Positions 1-5,603 of a DNA stretch of 11,162 bases are shown one piece after another. The position numbers and the translations under genes were made by a program. Source of the stretch: an uncultured Mycoplasmatota bacterium (GTDB taxonomy: Bacteria > Bacillota_I > Bacilli_A > RF39 > UBA660); contig CAMGAM010000033.1 in assembly GCA_946007485.1 (NCBI GenBank), forward strand, positions 1-11,162. Direction: 5' to 3'. Numbering within the stretch: position 1 is the stretch's first letter; every line of letters begins with the position of its first letter. The notes beneath the pieces are model-generated. The model saw only the letters and a list, made by a program, of their open reading frames with translations, did not search any database and was not told the DNA's origin.

Positions 1-39
1 TTACATATTTTTAATTACTATATTTAAAGGGGGAAAACT

Positions 40-789
40 ATGAATTATAAAGAAGAATTTACAAAATGCATCAATGATTTAAAAAATCCTAAAACTATCT
101 ACAAACAAATACCCAATCTTTTAACTGCATCTCGTGCTATTGGTATCATTCCGATCAATATTTTCTATTTTATAGGTAATATCAAAGCTGTCTTAATCAC
201 ATGTTTTCTAGTTTTTATAACTGATTTCTTTGATGGCAAGATTGCTAGAAAATATAATCTTACATCAGACTTTGGTTCTAAACTAGATGCCTTATGTGAT
301 AAAATAATGTTCTTTGGCTTATCTTTACCATTATTAGTAAATCTACCCATCATAACTCCATCTCTAATTCTTGAATTTTTAATTGGTATGACGAACATTA
401 TCAAATATCATCAAGGATATGAAGTGAAAACTAATTTTGCTGGTAAAGTTAAAACCTGGCTCTTATCGATAAGTTTAATACTAGGATATGCTTCACTTTA
501 CATTAATTATCCAAGCATAATTCTTAACCTAAGTATTGCTAGTACTATCTTATCAGAAAGTATCACTCTTGGTAAATATTTAACTAACAATCAAAAAGTA
601 TCTGAACTATCTAACAATTTAAATCAAGAGATTCCTACTATTGAACCATCTTCAAATACTAAAGAAAACGATTTACCATATAAATATACTTATTCAGATA
701 ACCTTGAATCAACTGAAACTAAGAGCCATAGCGACGATTATTTAACAAAACCCAAAAAATTAATTAAACAAGACACTCCAAAAAAATAA
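40..789 (+). CDS. CDP-alcohol phosphatidyltransferase, PgsA-like
   Basis: Integral membrane enzyme of the CDP-alcohol phosphatidyltransferase family, which transfers a phosphatidyl group from CDP-diacylglycerol to an alcohol. The full family signature D-x2-DG-x2-AR-x8-G-x3-D-x3-D is visible: D62, D65, G66, A69, R70, G79, D83, D87. These residues bind the metal and CDP. The N-terminal PNLLTASR segment (residues 25-32) and a GKVKT stretch (135-139) resemble phosphatidylglycerophosphate synthase PgsA, so glycerol-3-phosphate is the likely acceptor, but another alcohol is possible. Hydrophobic helices cover about residues 33-180. Residues 181-249 form a hydrophilic Asn/Ser/Thr/Lys-rich tail beyond the usual family end. 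The ATG is preceded by AAAGGGGG at good spacing. It converges on the sortase gene with a shared terminator. Family confident, substrate less so. Confidence 0.88.
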   Translation: MNYKEEFTKCINDLKNPKTIYKQIPNLLTASRAIGIIPINIFYFIGNIKAVLITCFLVFITDFFDGKIARKYNLTSDFGSKLDALCDKIMFFGLSLPLLVNLPIITPSLILEFLIGMTNIIKYHQGYEVKTNFAGKVKTWLLSISLILGYASLYINYPSIILNLSIASTILSESITLGKYLTNNQKVSELSNNLNQEIPTIEPSSNTKENDLPYKYTYSDNLESTETKSHSDDYLTKPKKLIKQDTPKK

Positions 790-816
790 GCAAGTTCCAA
801 TCTTTGCTTATTTTTT
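781..816. terminator. Bidirectional intrinsic terminator shared by convergent genes
   Basis: AATAAGCAA (785-793) pairs with TTGCTTATT (804-812) around a 10-nt loop. The stem is flanked by an A-run on the left and a T-run on the right, so it can terminate on both strands. Both stop codons, of the PgsA-like gene (787-789) and of the sortase gene (815-817, minus strand), lie inside the structure, so the two reading frames are only 25 bp apart. Confidence 0.8.
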
Positions 817-1741
817 ATCTATATTCCAATTTAATCATCTTTGAATGAATAACAATTCTTTTTGTTCCATCATCAGTACAAGTAGACAAAGTTAAAATCT
901 TATCATCTTTAGTTACTTCTTCATTAAAATTATATATGCTTCTACTTTTAATATTATCTATAAAAATAGTATGTTCTTCATCTGTTTCAAAATAAGTTTT
1001 TAAGTAATATACTTCTGGTTTAATCGTATATATTGAAAATATTTTCCATACTATATTTACCTTTGGAGTAGACATCTTGATATAATAATTATCTTCATTC
1101 TTATACCAAGATTCTTTCAAACACCAGGCCAGTGAACCAAACATTGATCTATCAGTCATATTATGTGCATATATTATTGTATTATTTCCAAAATATTCAA
1201 AATCATCTCGATAATCCGCATATACCCAACCATTAATATTATAATTTTTATAAAAATCATGTTTCAAATAATATTCATTATCATCATGCTGTACTATTGA
1301 ATAATTAACATTGGTATTATTGACCTTAATCCAACCAACAGTCTCATTATTCTTGGCAATTAGTTCATTAAAATCAACTGATATATATCCAATATTAGCA
1401 TATTTATCACTATCAGCAGGAACATATTCTTCCTTTTTTATTACTTCTTTTTCTTCACTTTCTAATATTTCTGTACTAGCTAAAATATCATTTGCTAAAT
1501 AATTAATTTTAAGCCTTTGAACATACCATTTTGAAGCAAAAAAGATACAAATAAAATAAACTGATAAAGTAAGTCCCATCATCACAATAGGAATAACCGG
1601 TTTTCCTTTATATTTTAGTACTGCTCCCTTTTTCGGATTAACAATACAAATAATACCTATAATTAAATATCGAGGTATAATAGTAATAACCGTATATAGT
1701 CCTAAAAAGAACCATTTAAAAAGATTTAATATTCTCTTCAC
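815..1741 (-). CDS. Class B sortase (SrtB-type transpeptidase)
   Basis: Membrane-anchored cysteine transpeptidase of 308 residues that should attach surface proteins to the cell wall or assemble them. The catalytic triad is visible: H193 in IIYAHNM, C288 in TLSTC, R295 in TKRIVIHS. The approach NETVGWIKV...IVQHDDNEYYL (about 132-159) and the MFGSL after the histidine are typical of class B. Start is GTG at 1741, chosen because GGAGGTGG lies just upstream on the minus strand and the overlapping ATG frame stops at once. Unusually it has two hydrophobic segments before the catalytic domain (about residues 8-34 and 48-70) where class B enzymes normally have one. No LPxTG- or NPxTG-like substrate is encoded in this window, so its target is unknown. 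Confidence 0.93.
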   Translation of the reverse strand: MKRILNLFKWFFLGLYTVITIIPRYLIIGIICIVNPKKGAVLKYKGKPVIPIVMMGLTLSVYFICIFFASKWYVQRLKINYLANDILASTEILESEEKEVIKKEEYVPADSDKYANIGYISVDFNELIAKNNETVGWIKVNNTNVNYSIVQHDDNEYYLKHDFYKNYNINGWVYADYRDDFEYFGNNTIIYAHNMTDRSMFGSLAWCLKESWYKNEDNYYIKMSTPKVNIVWKIFSIYTIKPEVYYLKTYFETDEEHTIFIDNIKSRSIYNFNEEVTKDDKILTLSTCTDDGTKRIVIHSKMIKLEYR

Positions 1742-1755
1742 ATATCCACCTCCAT

Positions 1756-1786
1756 ATTATGAACTAAGTATACCATAAAATGTCAA
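1756..1786 (-). promoter_or_regulatory. Possible sortase promoter
   Basis: On the minus strand a perfect TTGACA (1786-1781) is followed after 19 bp by CATAAT (1761-1756), close to the GGAGG binding site. The spacer is long and a TATACT lies between the boxes, so the exact -10 is uncertain. Weak call. Confidence 0.35.
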
Positions 1787-1833
1787 AAAAAGATATATCT
1801 ACTTTGAAATTGACAAATTTAACTTCAAATTCC

Positions 1834-1862
1834 TTGAAATTTATTTCTCGTTCTTGTATAAT
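1834..1862 (+). promoter_or_regulatory. Sigma-A-type promoter of the NtdP gene
   Basis: TTGAAA (1834-1839), a 17-bp spacer and a perfect TATAAT (1857-1862). The predicted transcript starts near 1869, leaving room for the AAGGTGAG ribosome binding site at 1881-1888. The -35 box overlaps one of three TTGAA/TTCAA half-sites (1804, 1824, 1834), which could be an operator. Confidence 0.7.
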
Positions 1863-1893
1863 ATGTTTAGTTTTAGGAAGAAGGTGAGTTAGG

Positions 1894-2436
1894 GTGAATG
1901 TTGATGGTATAAAAGTAGGCGATAAATTACAGATTCAATGTTATAAACATGATGGTTCTCTTCACCGAAGATGGGATGAAGCCGTAGTATTAGATATTTT
2001 TGATGATTACATGGTTTTTGGTAATAACAAAACTACCGTCATTGATTCTGATGGTAAGATTTGGAAAACTAGAGAACCAGCAGTTATGTTTTTCTTCAAA
2101 GATCGTTGGTTCAATGTAATTGGACAATTAAAAGACTATGGAATTTATTTCTATTGTAATATTGCCACCCCAGCCCTAATTGATAACTATGTAATTAAAT
2201 ATATTGATTACGACTTAGATCTAAGAGTATTTCCTAATGGTTCATTTAAAATTTTAGATCGTATGGAATATAAATATCATAAAAAACAAATGCACTATTC
2301 CAATCGTCTTGATTTCATTCTTAAATATGAATTAGGTAATTTAATTGATATGGCTAGAACCAGAGAAATGCCCTTTGATAAAGAAGTAATTAATAAATAT
2401 TACCAAAAGTATGTTGATTTAGTAGGAAAACAGTAA
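1894..2436 (+). CDS. Nucleoside tri-/diphosphate phosphatase, DUF402 family (YgaC/NtdP-like)
   Basis: Soluble 180-residue protein of the DUF402 family, like Bacillus subtilis YgaC and the staphylococcal NtdP, which hydrolyse nucleoside tri- and diphosphates with divalent metal. Family landmarks read straight through: RRWDEAVVL (25-33), TREPA (59-63), WFNVI (72-76), YCNIATP (87-93) and YIDYDLDLRV (103-112), the last holding the acidic residues expected to bind metal (D105, D107, D109). Length matches the family. Start is GTG at 1894 with AAGGTGAG six bases upstream, and no better ATG is available. It is a single-gene transcript with its own promoter and terminator. Confidence 0.9.
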   Translation: MNVDGIKVGDKLQIQCYKHDGSLHRRWDEAVVLDIFDDYMVFGNNKTTVIDSDGKIWKTREPAVMFFFKDRWFNVIGQLKDYGIYFYCNIATPALIDNYVIKYIDYDLDLRVFPNGSFKILDRMEYKYHKKQMHYSNRLDFILKYELGNLIDMARTREMPFDKEVINKYYQKYVDLVGKQ

Positions 2437-2452
2437 AAAATACTGTTTTTTT
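2427..2452 (+). terminator. Intrinsic terminator after the NtdP gene
   Basis: AAAACAGTA (2427-2435) pairs with TACTGTTTT (2441-2449) around an AAAAA loop, running into T's up to 2452. The gene's TAA overlaps the stem. The AT-rich stretch to 2555 shows no gene. Confidence 0.75.
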
Positions 2453-2555
2453 CTAAAGAATATTATAAATATACTAAAATAATTAACTAATTATAAATAA
2501 AAAACTGATATTAAAATAAACTAAAAATAAAATCACAAAATGTATTAAAAAACTA

Positions 2556-2585
2556 TTGTAATTATTCTGTAATATTTGATATAAT
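2556..2585 (+). promoter_or_regulatory. Promoter of the t6A operon
   Basis: TTGTAA (2556-2561), an 18-bp spacer and a perfect TATAAT (2580-2585) with an extended -10 TG at 2577-2578. The AAAGGATGA binding site of tsaE follows at 2600-2608. No other promoter is obvious before 5067, so tsaE to tsaD are probably one transcript. Confidence 0.7.
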
Positions 2586-2614
2586 GAATAAGTAAGAAGA
2601 AAGGATGAAATTTT

Positions 2615-3064
2615 ATGGAAGAATACAAAATAACAATGCATAATGAAGAAGACACAATAGCTTTAGCTGAAAATTTAGAATCAGAAAAATTTCCTAATAT
2701 GGTTATCTGTTTATATGGAGAGTTAGGTAGTGGAAAAACCATCTTTGCCAAGGCATTTGCACACGCTATGGGAATTGATGGAGTTACATCTAGTACCTTT
2801 AATATAATAAAAGAATATACTGGAGAATTACCATTATATCACATGGATGTTTATCGTGTTGATAACAATGTTGAAAATCTAGGTATTGAAGAATACTTTG
2901 AAAAAGGGGGAGTTACCATAATTGAATGGGCTGATCTTATTAAAGATTATCTTCCTGAAGAAAGACTAGATATTAAATTTAAAGTAATTGATGAGAATAC
3001 TAGAGTATTAATATTAAAAGCATATGGTGAAGAATATATTAGAGCCTGTGAGGATATCTTATGA
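2615..3064 (+). CDS. tsaE: tRNA t6A37 synthesis ATPase TsaE
   Basis: Small ATPase that works with TsaB and TsaD to make N6-threonylcarbamoyladenosine at A37 of ANN-decoding tRNAs in the cytoplasm. The Walker A P-loop GELGSGKT is at residues 35-42. Family landmarks follow: SSTFNIIKEY (59-68), YHMDVYR (75-81) and the late VTIIEWAD (100-107). At 149 residues it is full length. The gene overlaps tsaB by the ATGA at 3061-3064, a sign of translational coupling, and shares an operon with the other t6A genes. tsaC, needed for the first step, is not in the window. Confidence 0.95.
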   Translation: MEEYKITMHNEEDTIALAENLESEKFPNMVICLYGELGSGKTIFAKAFAHAMGIDGVTSSTFNIIKEYTGELPLYHMDVYRVDNNVENLGIEEYFEKGGVTIIEWADLIKDYLPEERLDIKFKVIDENTRVLILKAYGEEYIRACEDIL

Positions 3065-3693
3065 TTAGTTTATTTATAGATACATCTTGTAAGAATGTAT
3101 CTATTTCTGTTGTTAAAGATAATGAAATCTTATCACTTATTACTAAAGATATTCCCAATATGCATTCAGTTTATACCACTAGTTTCTTAAAACAAGCTCT
3201 AGATGATGCCAAGATTAAACCTAATGAAGTTGATAATATTTATGTTGTAAATGGTCCTGGATCATTTACTGGCTTAAGAATTGGCGTAACTATAGCTAAG
3301 ACCTATGGTTTTCTAATCGATAAATATATAACTCCCGTATCTAGCTTAAAAGCTATCGCTCTAAGTACTAAACACAAAGGTATCATTATGAGTATTATTC
3401 CTGCTAATAAAACCCATTATTATATTGGTATCTATAACGAATTGTATGAAACTATTTATGAAGAACAGTTCACAAATATTGATACCATTAACGAACTAAT
3501 AACCAAATATCATCCATATCTTGTTGGAGTAGATGAATTAAATATCCTAGATAATCAAATAAATATTATTTCTCTAGATATTTTAAAAATAATTAATTAT
3601 TATCAAAATCAAGAAAAAATAAATTATCATAAATTAGTACCTAATTACTTAAAATTACCACAAGCTATTGAAGATAAGAAAGTTAAGGAATAA
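3061..3693 (+). CDS. tsaB: tRNA t6A37 synthesis protein TsaB
   Basis: Non-catalytic ASKHA-fold partner that dimerises with TsaD in the t6A transferase complex. The hallmark NGPGSFTGLRIG is at residues 64-75, and the N-terminal SLFIDTSCKN phosphate-1-like strand pair is present. The C-terminus PNYLKLPQA is also typical. At 210 residues it is slightly shorter than most family members. The start codon overlaps the tsaE stop. The GTGAGGA before it serves as binding site. Confidence 0.93.
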   Translation: MISLFIDTSCKNVSISVVKDNEILSLITKDIPNMHSVYTTSFLKQALDDAKIKPNEVDNIYVVNGPGSFTGLRIGVTIAKTYGFLIDKYITPVSSLKAIALSTKHKGIIMSIIPANKTHYYIGIYNELYETIYEEQFTNIDTINELITKYHPYLVGVDELNILDNQINIISLDILKIINYYQNQEKINYHKLVPNYLKLPQAIEDKKVKE

Positions 3694-3695
3694 AT

Positions 3696-4049
3696 ATGAT
3701 TAATGAAGTAGATACTATCTCTGTAAATCCTTTCGGAAGAAGAATTGAATATACTGAAAATAATCAATCCTTAGGTTATCTTGAATATTCACTTATCTAT
3801 GATCGTATTGAAATCGATAATATTTTAGTAAATGAGGATGTTAGACATCAAGGCATTGGTACTAAACTAATGGCTTATTTAGTAAATGAAGCCATTAATC
3901 TAAGAGTTATTAATATAACTTTAGAAGTAAGAGTAAGTAATTATCATGCTATTAATCTCTATAAAAAATTTGGCTTTCGTGAAGTAGCTATAAGAAAATA
4001 TTATTATGGAGATGAAGATGGTATTCTTATGGAAAAGCAGGTGATGTAA
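3696..4049 (+). CDS. RimI-like GNAT N-acetyltransferase
   Basis: GCN5-related acetyltransferase that uses acetyl-CoA. Its place between tsaB and tsaD is where rimI (acetylation of the ribosomal protein S18 N-terminus) is often found. The acetyl-CoA loop R50-HQ-G53-I-G55 is clear, followed by LEVRVSNYHAINLYKKFGF (77-94) and a YYYGDEDGILM end, as in RimI. At 117 residues it is about 30 shorter than typical RimI, and the missing part is the N-terminal strand-helix region. The ATG sits behind AAGGAA inside the end of tsaB. The acceptor protein cannot be told from sequence, so RimI is a likely but not certain name. Confidence 0.82.
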   Translation: MINEVDTISVNPFGRRIEYTENNQSLGYLEYSLIYDRIEIDNILVNEDVRHQGIGTKLMAYLVNEAINLRVINITLEVRVSNYHAINLYKKFGFREVAIRKYYYGDEDGILMEKQVM

Positions 4050-5063
4050 ATGAAAGATATATATTGTTTAGCAATTGAATCTTCTTGTGATGAAACAAGT
4101 ATGAGTATTATCAAAAATGGTACCGAAGAAATATGTACCGTCACTAATACTCAAATAGATATTCATAAAGAATTTGGTGGAGTTGTTCCTGAAGTAGCAA
4201 GTCGTAGTCATATTGAAAATATTACAATTGTTTTAGCAGAATTATTAGAAAGAAGTAAAATGAATTTATCTGATATTGACCTTATTGGTGTTACTTATGG
4301 CCCAGGATTGATAGGTTCTCTTTTGATAGGACTTCAGTGTGCTAAAACAATCTCTCTTGTTCTAGATAAACCATTAATTCCAGTTCATCATATTGCTGGT
4401 CATATCTATGCTAATAACTTAGAAAAAAGATTAACCTTCCCACTAATAGCATTAGTCGTATCAGGTGGACATACTGATCTAGTCTATATGAAAGAAGATT
4501 ATTCTTTTAAAAAGATCGGTGGTACCCTAGATGATGCTATTGGTGAAGCATATGATAAAGTAGCTAAAATATGTGGTCTTGACTATCCCGGTGGACCTAT
4601 CGTTGACAAATTAGCTAAAGAGGGTAGTGATACCTATAATCTTCCATATCCTTTAGATGATGATACCTATAACTTTAGCTTTAGTGGTATCAAATCAGCC
4701 GTTGTCAATCTCGTTCATAATGAAAAGCAACGTGGTAATGATATAAATGTTGCTAATATGTGTACTTCATTTCAAAATAGATGTATTGAAGTAATAACTA
4801 AAAAAACTATGAAAGCCTTAAAAGAATACAATGTAAATAATCTTGTCCTAGCTGGTGGAGTAGCTGCTAATAGCTATCTAAGAGAATGTTTAACTAAAGA
4901 ATGTGAAAAAAATAATATTAACTTTAGTTATCCTCGTATGGCATATTGTACCGATAATGCAGCTATGATTGGAGCGGCTGCTTACTATGCTTATAAAAAG
5001 GGTATTATTGCTAACTTAGAATTAAATGCTAAAGCCGTCGATAATCTATATAATGAAAAATAA
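4050..5063 (+). CDS. tsaD: tRNA N6-adenosine threonylcarbamoyltransferase TsaD
   Basis: Catalytic subunit that moves the threonylcarbamoyl group from its AMP ester to A37 of tRNA. The metal-binding HxxxH is H114/H118 in HHIAGH. Further family motifs in order: GVVPEVASR (44-52), GPGLIGSL (84-91), SGGHT (138-142), GGTLDDAIGEAYDK (157-170), FSFSGIK (209-215), AGGVAAN (268-274) and TDNAAMIG (301-308). At 337 residues it is full length. It starts one base after the rimI-like stop, with GCAGGTGA as binding site, and closes the t6A operon just before a strong terminator. Confidence 0.97.
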   Translation: MKDIYCLAIESSCDETSMSIIKNGTEEICTVTNTQIDIHKEFGGVVPEVASRSHIENITIVLAELLERSKMNLSDIDLIGVTYGPGLIGSLLIGLQCAKTISLVLDKPLIPVHHIAGHIYANNLEKRLTFPLIALVVSGGHTDLVYMKEDYSFKKIGGTLDDAIGEAYDKVAKICGLDYPGGPIVDKLAKEGSDTYNLPYPLDDDTYNFSFSGIKSAVVNLVHNEKQRGNDINVANMCTSFQNRCIEVITKKTMKALKEYNVNNLVLAGGVAANSYLRECLTKECEKNNINFSYPRMAYCTDNAAMIGAAAYYAYKKGIIANLELNAKAVDNLYNEK

Positions 5064-5066
5064 TCT

Positions 5067-5103
5067 GTATGGAATATTTAACTAATATTTCATACTTTTT
5101 TTC
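5067..5103 (+). terminator. Intrinsic terminator of the t6A operon
   Basis: A 12-bp stem, GTATGGAATATT (5067-5078) against AATATTTCATAC (5084-5095) with one G-U pair and a 5-nt loop, followed by eight T's. Strong factor-independent terminator. Confidence 0.85.
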
Positions 5104-5114
5104 TTTATCTTTAA

Positions 5115-5120
5115 TATAAT
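5115..5120 (+). promoter_or_regulatory. TATAAT box touching the next start codon
   Basis: A perfect TATAAT ends only five bases before the ATG at 5126. If used, the transcript would begin at or within a base or two of that ATG, that is, leaderless. No convincing -35 box lies 16-19 bp upstream, where the tsaD terminator sits. Confidence 0.45.
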
Positions 5121-5125
5121 TTAAT

Positions 5126-5521
5126 ATGAATGATGAGAAAATAAATGAATTAAAAAGATTAAGATTTGAAGATTATATCTGGGTAGCCTTTATTACACTA
5201 TCTATCTTAGATATTATTGCTGATAATTATCAAAAGAAATTTATTATCACCGATAATTCTTCATATGAACAAACTGCTAATAAATTATACACTTTAGTAG
5301 TCTTTATAAGTGTCTTTATTTATTTATATTTCTTCATTAGAAATTATAAAGCTAATAGTAAAGTAAATATCTATGATCAAAATAAATCTTTATTTGAAAT
5401 AAAACTTCTAGGTAGTATTTTCTTTTTAGTAGGTGTCTTATGTCTTTTATATTTTCAAGTCAATATTAGTAATAATACCTCAAGTAGTAGTATACCCTTT
5501 ATTGGTGGTCCTGCTTTGTAA
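5126..5521 (+). CDS. Small membrane protein of unknown function
   Basis: I do not recognise a family. The 131-residue product has a charged N-terminus (residues 1-15) and three hydrophobic segments (about 17-33, 55-72 and 92-112). It ends in a Ser-rich tail, NNTSSSS, followed by IPFIGGPAL. An in-frame TAA at 5117-5119 and the lack of other early Met codons force the start to ATG 5126. Yet no Shine-Dalgarno sequence precedes it, unlike every other chromosomal gene here. A TATAAT lies immediately upstream, so it may be read from a leaderless transcript. It has its own terminator. The steady codon use and membrane pattern argue for a real gene. Confidence 0.7.
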   Translation: MNDEKINELKRLRFEDYIWVAFITLSILDIIADNYQKKFIITDNSSYEQTANKLYTLVVFISVFIYLYFFIRNYKANSKVNIYDQNKSLFEIKLLGSIFFLVGVLCLLYFQVNISNNTSSSSIPFIGGPAL

Positions 5522-5531
5522 AAAACACACT

Positions 5532-5558
5532 AAAAGTATTGTAAAAGGTACTTTTTTT
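5532..5558 (+). terminator. Intrinsic terminator after the small membrane protein
   Basis: AAAAGTATT (5532-5540) pairs with GGTACTTTT (5547-5555, two G-U pairs), loop GTAAAA, and T's continue to 5559. Moderate strength. Confidence 0.65.
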
Positions 5559-5567
5559 TGTTATACT
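5539..5567 (+). promoter_or_regulatory. Possible promoter of the variable surface protein gene
   Basis: TTGTAA (5539-5544), a 17-bp spacer and TATACT (5562-5567). It overlaps the preceding terminator hairpin. A second -10-like TATAAT lies at 5575-5580 without a good -35. Either would place the start upstream of the AGGAG at 5590-5594. Confidence 0.4.
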
Positions 5568-5603
5568 TAATATATATAATAAACCTAGTAGGAGATGATC
5601 TAT

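Noticed and set aside
781..816. A CRISPR or insertion-sequence inverted repeat between the convergent genes
   Set aside because: It is a single hairpin with A- and T-runs, fully explained as a bidirectional terminator. No transposase or repeat array is present in the window.
2437..2555. A gene or small RNA in the AT-rich gap before tsaE
   Set aside because: Only A/T-rich DNA without a frame, binding site or hairpin is visible. It is explained by terminator and promoter flanks.
5595..5603. Start of the variable surface protein at ATG 5595
   Set aside because: The AGGAG at 5590-5594 touches this codon, leaving no spacing. ATG 5604 has ideal spacing in the same frame.
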